Shown one piece after another: positions 1 to 6,550 of a DNA stretch of 14,400 nucleotides. Numbering within the stretch: position 1 is the first letter of the stretch; each line of letters begins with the position of its first letter. Location: positions 1-14,400 of the forward strand of contig JAEWJB010000136.1 of assembly GCA_023386795.1 (NCBI GenBank), read 5' to 3'. Below the pieces are notes generated by a model, which did no database searches, was not told the DNA's origin, and saw only the letters and a program-made list of their open reading frames with translations. The DNA is from Pseudomonadota bacterium (GTDB lineage: Bacteria > Pseudomonadota > Gammaproteobacteria > Xanthomonadales > Xanthomonadaceae). The position numbers were made by a program, and so were the translations under genes.

Positions 1-95
1 GGCGTCACGGGCGGTGGGGTGACCGGGGGCGGAGGCGGCGGAGGAGGAGGTGACACGGGGGGTGGCGTGACCGGCGGGGCCTCGCTGCGGACACC
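1..95. repeat. G-rich low-complexity repeat (C-rich on the coding strand)
   Basis: The plus strand carries closely spaced G runs, including six consecutive Gs at 57-62, and three imperfect copies of a GTGACnnGGGG-like unit (near 19, 50 and 67). On the minus strand these encode the Pro/Val/Thr linker of the edge lipoprotein. The run density is compatible with G-quadruplex formation and with repeat-length change by slippage. Neither can be shown from a single sequence. Confidence 0.5.
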
Positions 96-194
96 GCCAC
101 CGCCGCCTCCGCCACAGCCCGTCAGCATCATCGTGCACACCACAGCCGCCACGGCGACGGCCAGCGGCGCGCGCCCTCCCTTGCGCAGAACCAT
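1..194 (-). CDS. Lipoprotein with Gly tract and Pro-rich linker, N-terminus only (possible autotransporter protease)
   Basis: Read directly from the minus strand: an ATG at 194 opens a frame that stays open to the left edge, giving 64 codons. Residues 1-26 form a signal peptide (basic residues R4, K5, R8, then an Ala/Val-rich core) ending in a lipobox L24-T25-G26-C27, so lipidation at C27 is expected. Seven glycines follow C27, then a Pro-rich stretch with repeated PPVTPPPV-like units. A GGGGGA ribosome site lies at 199-204, only four bases from the start. A lipidated Cys, a Gly run and a Pro-rich linker resemble the N-termini of some S8 autotransporter proteases (NalP, SphB1 type), but no catalytic part is in the window, so this is inference. 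Other surface lipoproteins have similar linkers. The existence of the gene is well supported; its function is not. Confidence 0.75.
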   Translation of the reverse strand, partial: MVLRKGGRAPLAVAVAAVVCTMMLTGCGGGGGGGVRSEAPPVTPPPVSPPPPPPPPPVTPPPVT

Positions 195-221
195 GTCTTC
201 CCCCGGTTTGTCTGATACCGC

Positions 222-238
222 CGTCGCCTCTGGCGACG
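222..238 (-). promoter_or_regulatory. Leader hairpin upstream of the edge lipoprotein
   Basis: A perfect 7-bp inverted repeat (CGTCGCC / GGCGACG) with a 3-nt loop lies between the candidate promoter and the ribosome site of the lipoprotein gene, so it would fold in the 5' leader. It could tune translation or stability. In GC-rich DNA a repeat this short can arise by chance. Confidence 0.3.
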
Positions 239-249
239 CTCCCGCCGCA

Positions 250-278
250 AGCCTATGCAATGCGGCGCGGCGTCTCAA
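250..278 (-). promoter_or_regulatory. Candidate sigma-70 promoter for the edge lipoprotein
   Basis: On the minus strand TTGAGA (273-278, 5 of 6 matches) is followed after 17 bp by TAGGCT (250-255, 3 of 6). This would give a leader of about 50 nt before the ATG at 194. The rest of 195-452 holds no gene I can support and no convincing terminator for the DUF2569 gene that ends at 453. Confidence 0.3.
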
Positions 279-452
279 GGAGAAGTAAGGAGTTCATCGC
301 GAAATCGCGACGTCCTCCACGAACACGCATCGGGATAGCGCCACGGCTTTCGCTACAGGCTCTGGTCGGAACCGTCCCGGACAGCGCTGCCTTCGCGAGC
401 TTCTGCTTCTGCGGACCAGGCCGCAGGCCCGCAACCGTACACCCGTGCGTTT

Positions 453-1010
453 TTACGACACCGGCTCCTGCATCGCGGGCAGCGGCGGAATCGCGGGCGG
501 CGCCTTGCGCCCGGGCAGTGCCGGCCAATAGCGGGTGAAGGTGACCCGTACGCGTTGAGACACCAGGAAGTACGGAATCCAGATCAGCGCGGCGATCAAC
601 GCGCGGCCCAGTTCCTTGAGCGAATCGATATCCACCGGCTGCTCAGCCAGGGAGGGAATCAACTGGCAGGCCCCGATGTCGGCCACGATCACCCCGACAT
701 TGCTCGCGTACAGCGCAATGGCCATCGCCGGCGCATAGCGCGAGCGGGCGAACAGCAGCACGAGCGTCGCCACTACCAGCGCGAGGATGAAGAGGTTGCC
801 AGCCACTTCGAAAATGATCAGCGGCAACCACAGCGGGTGGTAGGCCGCCCCTTGCGGATCGATGAGCTGGGCCAGCGTGCCATCAAGCAGCAGGCGTCCA
901 TGCGTAGTGAGCAGCGTGGCGGGAATGCGTAACAGGCTGACGAACAGCCCGAAGAACACCAGGATCAACCAACCACCGAGCCCATCGAGCTCATGCCGCT
1001 TCGTGTTCAT
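453..1010 (-). CDS. DUF2569 family inner-membrane protein
   Basis: The product has 185 residues and about four hydrophobic segments (roughly 11-30, 60-88, 95-112 and 133-151), with an N-terminal GLGGWLILV motif, a central AYHPLWLPLIIFEVAGN block and a late IWIPYFLVSQRV motif. These three blocks are what I recognise as DUF2569 (the YdgK-like family), whose function is not established. The C-terminus is a soluble Pro-rich tail. I chose the ATG at 1010, 23 codons inside the longest frame, because the family motif begins right after it, a GGGGAT purine run precedes it, and the extension MLRSVSTGNGTAL... looks non-coding. It lies downstream of the DUF885 gene but is separated by a terminator, so it is probably its own unit. 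Family confidence is high; no role can be given. Confidence 0.85.
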   Translation of the reverse strand: MNTKRHELDGLGGWLILVFFGLFVSLLRIPATLLTTHGRLLLDGTLAQLIDPQGAAYHPLWLPLIIFEVAGNLFILALVVATLVLLFARSRYAPAMAIALYASNVGVIVADIGACQLIPSLAEQPVDIDSLKELGRALIAALIWIPYFLVSQRVRVTFTRYWPALPGRKAPPAIPPLPAMQEPVS

Positions 1011-1074
1011 TGCGATATCCCCATCGGCGAGCCCCGGCGCCAAGGCGGTGCCGTTCCCCGTGCTCACCGAACGC

Positions 1075-1102
1075 AGCATAGCCAGTCACAGATCGCACGC
1101 AA
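1075..1102 (-). promoter_or_regulatory. Candidate promoter for the DUF2569 gene
   Basis: On the minus strand TATGCT (1075-1080) lies 16 bp from TTGCGT (1097-1102). The -10 matches 4 of 6 and the -35 shares only the TTG, so support is modest. Position is favourable: it lies downstream of the DUF885 terminator and about 65 bp upstream of the ATG at 1010. Confidence 0.3.
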
Positions 1103-1163
1103 CCGCCTTGCGCCCTGCCCCCGGATGCCGCGCGCTGGCCCATGCATGCAGCGCTTTCAGCGG

Positions 1164-1194
1164 AAAAGACCGTGCAGGCAGAACCCGCACGGTC
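1164..1194 (-). terminator. Rho-independent terminator of the DUF885 gene
   Basis: The minus strand reads GACCGTGC plus GGG, a 5-nt loop, then CCT plus GCACGGTC, followed by TTTT. That is an 11-bp stem with one G-T pair, starting nine bases after the stop codon at 1204-1206. It separates the DUF885 gene from the downstream DUF2569 gene. Confidence 0.8.
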
Positions 1195-1203
1195 GCTTTC
1201 GGC

Positions 1204-3012
1204 TTACTCGATCGGCTGATCCAGCATCAGCTCGCGCGCGAACCGCACCGGCGGCGCGCCGTAGGAAAGGATCTGGTCGTGGTAGGCCTTCAGGTTGAAC
1301 TTGTCGCCCAGCTTCTCCTGCACCGCCTTGCGCGTATCCAGGTGCTCCTGGACGCCCACGAAGTAGGTCGGCAGCTGGGCCGAGGACAGCTGCGCGCGCA
1401 CCCACTTGCCCGATGCCTCGCTCTCCTGCTGGAAGGCATCGTGCGTCATCAGGTGCATCGCCTGCTCGCGGCTCCAGTTGTCCACGTGCACACCCTGGTC
1501 GAGGATCGCGTTGGCGATCGAGCGCAGGTAGAACTTCAGCTGCACCAGGTGGAACAGCGGGTCGTTATCCAGGTAGCCCTGCTCCTGCATCATCCGCTCG
1601 GTGTACACCGCCCAGCCCTCGGCGAACATGCCCGAACGCAACACCGCGCGCAGCGTGGAGGGGAACTTCGAGGAATGCCAGCCTTCCAGGTAGTGGCCCG
1701 GGATGCCCTCGTGGATCGAGAGCAGGTGGATCATCCGCGAGTTGTACTCGCGCAGGAACGAGTCGGACTGCGCCTGCGTCCAGTCATCCGGAATCGGCGA
1801 AATCGCGAAGAACGTCGCCAGGTTCTTGTCCAGCGGGCCGGGCGAATCGCAGTACGCCACCGCCACGCCGCGCTGGAACTCCGGCATCAGGATCACGTCC
1901 ACCGGCGCATCCGGCAGCGTCACCAGGTCCTTCTCGCGTACGAAATCGGTCGCCGACTTCAGCGCCGCCTTGGCATCGTCCACCACCTTGTCGCGCGCCG
2001 GATGCTGCGCGTACGCCAACTCCAGCGCCGCCTCGATCGCCTTCTGCTGCTGCTCGTCGCTCGGATTCTCCGGCAGCGTAGGCGCGCCCGGCTTGTCCTT
2101 CAGCACTTCGCGCGCGATGCCGTACATGTCGCCGCGCACGCGCTTGAGTTCGGCTTCGGCGCGCTGCTTGATGTCCTGCCGCGACAGCGAGGACACCAGT
2201 GCGAACTTCAGCTTCTGGTCGTACTTTTCCGCGCCGATGCGGAAATCGCCCTTGGCATTGGGCACCAGCGTGTCATCGAGCCACTTCTGCTGCTCGGCCA
2301 CGGCCTTCTTGAGCCCGTCGATGGCCGCGTTGGTGCGCGCCGCGTCGGCCGGCGCCAGTTCGCCCAGGTGCGGGGTGATGAAGGTATCGACGATGGAAAG
2401 GATGCCCTGGTTCTGCTTGGCCACGGTCTTGGCGTGGATCTCCGGCACGCGCGCCGGGTCCAGGTTCTCGCGGGCCTGGGCGAAGATCTGCGGGATCTTC
2501 TCCATGCGCTCGGTCGCCGACTTGATGCGCTCGGGCAGCGGCGCGAACTCGCGCGCCATCAAGCCGTAGATCGCACTGCCGGCCACGTTGTTGTAGACCT
2601 GCGGGTCCCACGCCCAGCTCTGCAATACCTCGGTATTCCAGATGTCCGATTGCAGCTGGTTGCGCAGGATCGCCGCGTCCACCTGGTTCTCGCGCGAGAG
2701 CTGGCTGGCGTCGATCTTGTCCAGCTGCGCCAGCAGCGACTTGCTGGCCTCCAGGCCCTTCTGGCGGCCAGCGGCCGAGAGGTCGTCGATCTGGCCGTCG
2801 AAGCGGTGGTCGCCGATCTGCGTGGCCCCGACCGGGGACAGCTGCATCCAGGTATCCAGCGCCTGCTTGGACAACTCGGCGAAGCGCGCATCGGCCGTCG
2901 TGGCGGCGGTGGCGGCGCCGGCGGGGCTTTCGGCGGTGGGGGCGGTGTCGGCCTGTTTCTGGCAGCCGGCCAGGGCAGCCAGCAGGGCGGCGGTAAGCAG
3001 GGTCTTGCGCAT
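1204..3012 (-). CDS. DUF885 family lipoprotein, putative zinc metallopeptidase
   Basis: The product has 602 residues, the usual size for periplasmic DUF885 proteins of this bacterial group. Residues 1-16 are a lipoprotein signal ending in the lipobox L14-A15-G16-C17. An Ala/Thr-rich linker follows to about residue 45, then the DUF885 domain fills the rest. The family hallmark H434-E435-G-I-P-G-H440 is present, with a second conserved block containing E465 (FAEGWAVYTERM), the arrangement expected for two His ligands, a catalytic Glu and a third Glu ligand. Substrate is unknown; peptidase activity is inferred from the motif. I chose the ATG at 3012, 34 codons inside the longest frame, because it starts the signal peptide. 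It is divergent from the GFA gene (101-bp gap) and ends at a strong terminator. Family assignment is firm; lipid anchoring is likely. Confidence 0.92.
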   Translation of the reverse strand: MRKTLLTAALLAALAGCQKQADTAPTAESPAGAATAATTADARFAELSKQALDTWMQLSPVGATQIGDHRFDGQIDDLSAAGRQKGLEASKSLLAQLDKIDASQLSRENQVDAAILRNQLQSDIWNTEVLQSWAWDPQVYNNVAGSAIYGLMAREFAPLPERIKSATERMEKIPQIFAQARENLDPARVPEIHAKTVAKQNQGILSIVDTFITPHLGELAPADAARTNAAIDGLKKAVAEQQKWLDDTLVPNAKGDFRIGAEKYDQKLKFALVSSLSRQDIKQRAEAELKRVRGDMYGIAREVLKDKPGAPTLPENPSDEQQQKAIEAALELAYAQHPARDKVVDDAKAALKSATDFVREKDLVTLPDAPVDVILMPEFQRGVAVAYCDSPGPLDKNLATFFAISPIPDDWTQAQSDSFLREYNSRMIHLLSIHEGIPGHYLEGWHSSKFPSTLRAVLRSGMFAEGWAVYTERMMQEQGYLDNDPLFHLVQLKFYLRSIANAILDQGVHVDNWSREQAMHLMTHDAFQQESEASGKWVRAQLSSAQLPTYFVGVQEHLDTRKAVQEKLGDKFNLKAYHDQILSYGAPPVRFARELMLDQPIE

Positions 3013-3113
3013 CGGGGTTCCAGGTGGGTCGAAATCGTCGAGGATAGGCCGCCTCGCGTGCGGGCGCACATGCCTTTGGATTACCTTGGGCGCTCCAACC
3101 GGAGGGAAAGGCA

Positions 3114-3470
3114 ATGCAGTACGAAGGAAGCTGCCACTGCGGCGCGATTGGGTTCACCCTGACCACCCAGGCCCCGATCACCGAGGCCATGGACTGCAAC
3201 TGCTCGCTGTGCCGGCGCCGCGGGGGCCTGCTGTGGTTCGGCCCGCGCGACGCGCTGGCGCTGCATACCCCGGCCGAAGCGCAGGGCGAGTATCGCTTCA
3301 ACCACCATCACATCGCCCACCATTACTGCCGCGACTGCGGTATCGCCCCCTACAGCGAGGCGGTGGACCCGCGTTCGGGGCAACTGATGGCGGCGGTGAA
3401 CCTGCGCTGCGTGCCGGCGCTGGACCTGGCTGCCCTGAAGATCAACGCCTTCGACGGGGCGAGCCTTTGA
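3114..3470 (+). CDS. GFA / CENP-V domain zinc-binding protein
   Basis: A 118-residue cytoplasmic protein carrying the full cysteine pattern of the GFA fold: C7-H-C9, C28-N-C30-S-L-C33 and C72-R-D-C75-G. In this fold the cysteines bind a structural and a second zinc. The name comes from glutathione-dependent formaldehyde-activating enzyme, but most members have no proven substrate, so only the fold should be trusted. Length (about 115-140 in single-domain members) fits. The start ATG has an excellent GGAGG site at 3101-3105 with eight bases of spacing. Its TGA overlaps the TTG start of the next gene, implying translational coupling. No formaldehyde dehydrogenase or glutathione gene is nearby, which argues against a dedicated formaldehyde pathway here. 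Confidence 0.92.
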   Translation: MQYEGSCHCGAIGFTLTTQAPITEAMDCNCSLCRRRGGLLWFGPRDALALHTPAEAQGEYRFNHHHIAHHYCRDCGIAPYSEAVDPRSGQLMAAVNLRCVPALDLAALKINAFDGASL

Positions 3471-4327
3471 CCCGGCTGCACAGGGCCGGGTGGTTGCTGG
3501 CACTGGCGCTGGCGGGCGCCGGTTGCGGCAGGCATGCTGGGGGTTCGCCGGAAGAAGCCGCCGCGGCGGCGGACGCCGCGGCGATGGCCGGGGAAGCCGC
3601 GGGCCTGGTGGCCCCCGCGCCGCCGCCGGCACCTGCAAAGATGCTGGCGCCGCCACCCGGCACGTTCCTGGCTTACGAACACGACGCCAGCGTGCGCCTG
3701 CCCGGGGCTGACATTCCGGCACATATCGCCGCGGTGCGCGATGCGTGCCAGCAGGCCCGCTTCGGGGATTGCGCGGTGTTGCAGATCGGGCAGCGCGGCG
3801 AGCCCTATCCGGGCGGCGACATTACCGTGCGCACTGCGCCGGCGGGCGTGGAGCCGCTGCTGAAGCTGGCCGGCGAAGGCGGCGATATCGCCTCGCGCAG
3901 CACCCGCGCCGAGGATCTGGCGCAACAGGTCGCCGACACCCGGCTGACTCGGGCACGGCTGGAGAACGAGCATGCGCGCCTGCTGGAGTACCAGCGCCGC
4001 GGTGACTTGAAGATGGCGGACCTGCTGACCTTGTCCCAACGCCTGGCCGAGATCGAGAGCGGCCTGCAGGTGGCGGGGCAGGAAGCGGCGCAGCAGCAGC
4101 GGCGGATCGATACCCAGCGGCTCACCATCAACTTTGAGGCCATCGGCACCGAGCAGCGGCGCAGCGAACTGGGCCAGGCCTTCGCGGACACCGGCGCAAT
4201 CTTCACCGGCAGCGTGGCGTGGGTGGTGCGCTTCATCGCGGGCGTGTTGCCGCCGGCGATCCTGGTGCTGGCGCTGCTGTGGGTGGCACGGGCGTGGTGG
4301 CGTCGTCGTCGCCGGCGCGTGGGCTGA
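3467..4327 (+). CDS. DUF4349 family lipoprotein with C-terminal membrane anchor
   Basis: The reading frame ending at TGA 4325-4327 has no ATG near its 5' end. A TTG at 3467, overlapping the upstream stop as TTGA, gives 286 residues starting MTRLHRAGW. That start yields a signal peptide with C20 after AGAG, a somewhat weak lipobox (Gly at -3). Then come an Ala/Pro-rich linker (27-65), a domain with C94 and C102, a charged coiled-coil (about 145-218), and a C-terminal hydrophobic helix (about 255-277) followed by an Arg-rich tail. Lipoprotein start, coiled coil, late helix and basic end are the architecture of DUF4349, of unknown function. It would bridge the membrane surface and the periplasm. 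The overlap suggests co-expression with the GFA gene. The family call is confident; the exact start is less so. Confidence 0.8.
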   Translation: MTRLHRAGWLLALALAGAGCGRHAGGSPEEAAAAADAAAMAGEAAGLVAPAPPPAPAKMLAPPPGTFLAYEHDASVRLPGADIPAHIAAVRDACQQARFGDCAVLQIGQRGEPYPGGDITVRTAPAGVEPLLKLAGEGGDIASRSTRAEDLAQQVADTRLTRARLENEHARLLEYQRRGDLKMADLLTLSQRLAEIESGLQVAGQEAAQQQRRIDTQRLTINFEAIGTEQRRSELGQAFADTGAIFTGSVAWVVRFIAGVLPPAILVLALLWVARAWWRRRRRRVG

Positions 4328-4333
4328 AGGGAC

Positions 4334-4354
4334 GGGCGTCGCCGGGCGGCGCCC
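4334..4354. terminator. Possible weak terminator hairpin between convergent genes
   Basis: GGGCGTCG and CGGCGCCC form an 8-bp stem with one G-T pair and a 5-nt loop, seven bases after the DUF4349 stop and before the convergent acidic-protein gene. No T run follows on either strand, so it is at best a weak terminator. Confidence 0.3.
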
Positions 4355-4378
4355 AGCCGACCAGGAAGGTCGAGGGCC

Positions 4379-4672
4379 TCAGCCCTCGTCTTCCTCGAAC
4401 TCAACGAACACGTCCAGTTCCAGGGCCAGTTCCTGCACCGCATCACGCACTTTCTGCGCGGTGGAATCGTTGCCGGCCTCGACTTCCAGTTCGTGCGTGC
4501 CGGGGCCTTCGTCGTCGGACAGGCCGGCCGAACTGGAATCGTCGTCGTCCAGGTGGGGCATCAGGTCGTCGACTTCCTCGACGTGTTCGATGCCGTCCAG
4601 GCTCAACAACAGGTTGCTGATCGCGCGGGCGTCGTCCTCGCTGCCGGTGATGCGCAGGCGCAGGGTGGGCAT
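4379..4672 (-). CDS. Small highly acidic conserved-type hypothetical protein
   Basis: A 97-residue protein with 29 Asp/Glu and only 5 Arg/Lys, so its predicted pI is very low. The N-terminal half (MPTLRLRITGSEDDARAISN) looks like a beta strand followed by a helix. Then come an acidic Ser/Asp loop (42-55), a strand (HELEVEA, 60-66), a helix (71-86) and a last strand (VFVEFEE). The order strand-helix-strand-helix-strand suggests a small alpha/beta fold, perhaps ferredoxin-like, but I cannot name a family. There is no signal peptide or membrane segment, so it is probably cytoplasmic. The ATG at 4672 was chosen over an upstream in-frame ATG because GGAGAC sits just ahead of it. It follows the DUF2867 gene by 69 bp and could share its transcript. 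No function is assigned. Confidence 0.75.
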   Translation of the reverse strand: MPTLRLRITGSEDDARAISNLLLSLDGIEHVEEVDDLMPHLDDDDSSSAGLSDDEGPGTHELEVEAGNDSTAQKVRDAVQELALELDVFVEFEEDEG

Positions 4673-4741
4673 GGCAAACGTCTCCGATGAAGGGGAAGGC
4701 CAGCCTAGGCAAGCCCGGGGCAACGCCAAGTGAGGATGGCC

Positions 4742-6148
4742 TCAGGCCACGGGAGACAGGGTGTCGCCTGCCGACAAGTCGCGCGTGGCCACATGCAACA
4801 GCGCCGTGGACAGCAGGGTCGGCGCGACATGCCTGCGATGCACGCCGTCCACGACCGCCATGTAGGCGCGGCCGAAAAGATTGCGGCAGCGCACCCGGGT
4901 GGACAGGCTGAAATGCACTTGGCCCTCGTCGTCGACATGCACGGCAGCGCAGGAGCGAAAGGCGAGATGGCGATCGTCGGCGCCCAGGATCACCTGCGCA
5001 CTACGCGGCGCATGCGCTTGTGACAGCACGGGGAAGCGCTGCAGGAATCGTTCCGGCGACTGCGCGCTGGCCAGTGAAGAGACTGGGCACCCCAGCTTGG
5101 CGGTGCGCAGCCCGAAGGGGCGCACCAGTGCATTGCGCAATCCCATCAGTGCGCCGACGCTGGCCGGCGGGGCTTCCAGGAATCCCTCCAGCAATGCGGC
5201 GAGCAAGGCGGCCGGCTGCGACGAACGCACATCCTCGGGTGCGAGCGTAGCCGTCACGACATCCTGATAGTGATAGTCGGACAGCAAGGGATGCAGCAGC
5301 GAATCTTCGGGCAACGCGCGCGCGTGCACGATGACCGCTGCGTCGCCGCGGTGGCCGGTGTAGCCGGCCGCGCCCTTGGCTTGCCAGCGCAGGCGGCAGC
5401 GCCCGGCGCGGCTGCGGATGCGCGCGCATGCGCGCTGGCGCCAGGAATCGGGTGGCGCGTGCAGGGCGAGGCAGGTGGTGGGCACCGCGTCGCCACGCGC
5501 GTCGGCGGCATCGAGCAGAGACTGCACGGGGCTTGGCAATAGTTCGGTCAGGCTGGCGATAGTGGCTGTGCCGGCTGCCGCACGGGCTTGCAGCGAAGGA
5601 TCCGTCAGTCCGGCGGATTCGTCGGGATGGCACGACAGGGCGAACAGCGCCGGGTGATGGCCGTCGTTGCGCAATGGCAGGAACTGGTGCCAGGTGCCGC
5701 CATCGAAGCGCACGCTGAAAAGGCAGTCGGGCGGGACTTCGACATGTCGCAGCGCGCTCAGGAAGGCTGCCGGGTCGGCCGCCATCGCCGCATCGCAGAC
5801 GTGGGCGAAGCGCAGGCGCGCGCCGCCGCTGCCGCTGATCGCGGTGAACAGCCGGCGTCCGGCGTGTCGGTGGAAGGGATGGCCGTACGGACCGACCGAA
5901 AAGGAAAACAGCGAGGTCGGATCGTCGCGCGAGAAATCCGGTGGAGAAAGCAAAGCGGACGGTTCGTCGAGTGCGGCGTCGTGGCGCGGGTGCGAGGCCT
6001 GTCGTTGGCCGGCCTGTGCGGCCAGCGTGTCGCCGGCGCCGGGGTCGAGTTGTGCGATCAACAGGACTTCGACAGGGCGACCGCCGTCGGGGGTGGCGAG
6101 TTGGACGCGGGGAAAACTGCGTTCGCTGGCGATCCGTAAGCGTCCCAT
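4742..6148 (-). CDS. Cupin-like / DUF2867 fusion protein
   Basis: A 468-residue protein with no signal peptide or clear membrane segment. The N-terminal part (about 70-180) looks like a cupin: Y88-G-H90 and H93-R-H95, a Gly-rich turn (S106-GSGG), then VPPDCLFSV and G150-G-T-W-H154. The HxH and late His match three of the four cupin metal ligands; the usual Glu is not evident. A linker (about 185-285) containing a DALPEDS-like edge leads to the C-terminal DUF2867 domain (about 290-450), recognised from YHYQDVVTATL, GLRNALVRPFGL and the closing NLFGRAYMAVVDGVHR block. Neither domain gives a reaction here. GCAGGAGC precedes the ATG at 6148. It lies 27 bp after the ArsR gene, so the pair is almost certainly one operon and this protein is the likely regulated product. 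Confidence 0.82.
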   Translation of the reverse strand: MGRLRIASERSFPRVQLATPDGGRPVEVLLIAQLDPGAGDTLAAQAGQRQASHPRHDAALDEPSALLSPPDFSRDDPTSLFSFSVGPYGHPFHRHAGRRLFTAISGSGGARLRFAHVCDAAMAADPAAFLSALRHVEVPPDCLFSVRFDGGTWHQFLPLRNDGHHPALFALSCHPDESAGLTDPSLQARAAAGTATIASLTELLPSPVQSLLDAADARGDAVPTTCLALHAPPDSWRQRACARIRSRAGRCRLRWQAKGAAGYTGHRGDAAVIVHARALPEDSLLHPLLSDYHYQDVVTATLAPEDVRSSQPAALLAALLEGFLEAPPASVGALMGLRNALVRPFGLRTAKLGCPVSSLASAQSPERFLQRFPVLSQAHAPRSAQVILGADDRHLAFRSCAAVHVDDEGQVHFSLSTRVRCRNLFGRAYMAVVDGVHRRHVAPTLLSTALLHVATRDLSAGDTLSPVA

Positions 6149-6175
6149 GTCGGCTCCTGCCGTGTCGGGGAAGGG

Positions 6176-6493
6176 TCAGCGCGCCTTGGCCTTGGCCAGG
6201 CGCCGCGATTCGCGTTGCAGGGGGCCGGCGGTTGGGCAGACCTCGAAAGCGAAGCTGCTGAGCGTGTTGATGAGGCTGTCCGGCGTGAGGCGGTAATAGA
6301 TGAACTGGCCGCGCCGCTCGCCGATGACCAGTCCGGCGGCGGACAGCACGGCCAGGTGGCGCGAGATCGCCGGGGCGGTCATCTCGAAACGCTGCCCAAT
6401 CTCCCCGGCCGTCAGCTCCTGTGCTGACAGGAACGCGAGGATCTCGCGGCGGGGGCGCGAGGCGAGCGCTTCGAAGATCCGATCGGTGGCCAC
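6176..6493 (-). CDS. ArsR-family winged-helix repressor (SdpR-like, non-metal type)
   Basis: A 105-residue DNA-binding protein starting MATDRIFEALASRPRREIL. The winged helix is clear: LTAGEIGQRF (27-36), recognition helix TAPAISRHLAVL (39-50) and the wing ERRGQFIYYRL (59-69). It resembles autorepressors of the SdpR type. The metal-binding ELCVC motif of classic ArsR/SmtB sensors is absent and C86 is the only cysteine, so a metal inducer is unlikely. The start is GTG at 6493: the frame upstream holds an in-frame TGA and no ATG, and no good ribosome site is visible. Its promoter overlaps a large dyad, so autorepression is expected. It is the first gene of an operon with the cupin/DUF2867 gene. 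The inducer is unknown. Confidence 0.9.
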   Translation of the reverse strand: MATDRIFEALASRPRREILAFLSAQELTAGEIGQRFEMTAPAISRHLAVLSAAGLVIGERRGQFIYYRLTPDSLINTLSSFAFEVCPTAGPLQRESRRLAKAKAR

Positions 6494-6497
6494 AGTG

Positions 6498-6531
6498 ATT
6501 CAACTATTAACGAATTGGTTAATTATTGAAT
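6498..6531. promoter_or_regulatory. Predicted operator dyad of the ArsR repressor
   Basis: A 34-bp imperfect palindrome centred between 6514 and 6515 pairs at 14 of 17 positions. Its outer arms are ATTCAA / TTGAAT and its core arms ATTAAC (6506-6511) / GTTAAT (6518-6523), with AATT at the centre. The block is strikingly AT-rich against its GC-rich surroundings. It covers the -10 box and predicted transcription start of the ArsR promoter, ending four bases before the GTG. Such placement is typical of ArsR-type autorepression. Confidence 0.75.
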
Positions 6532-6550
6532 TGCGAGCGGCCCGTGTCAA
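6522..6550 (-). promoter_or_regulatory. Strong sigma-70 promoter of the ArsR-DUF2867 operon
   Basis: On the minus strand a perfect TTGACA (6545-6550) is followed by exactly 17 bp and AATAAT (6522-6527, 5 of 6). This is by far the best promoter match in the window. Transcription would start near 6515, giving a leader of about 20 nt before the GTG at 6493. The -10 lies inside the operator and the -35 in the loop of the LysR hairpin. Confidence 0.8.

Noticed and set aside
297..310. TCGCGA repeated twice as a possible regulator site
   Set aside because: The hexamer is self-palindromic and common in GC-rich DNA; no gene start or promoter is aligned with it.
260..538. Plus-strand 92-codon frame in the 195-452 spacer
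   Set aside because: Its composition is Arg/Ala/Pro-rich, it runs into the DUF2569 gene on the other strand, and it lacks a ribosome site.
1011..1079. 23-residue extension of the DUF2569 gene from an ATG at 1079
   Set aside because: It overlaps the candidate promoter, has no family similarity, and the start at 1010 has a better ribosome site.
862..3162. A 766-codon plus-strand open frame
   Set aside because: It lies opposite the DUF885 gene, and its translation is Arg/Leu/His-rich with no family resemblance; a typical shadow frame in GC-rich DNA.
5001..6503. A 500-codon minus-strand frame overlapping the DUF2867 and ArsR genes
   Set aside because: Its translation is dominated by Arg, Pro and Ala, while the other frame carries clear ArsR and DUF2867 motifs.
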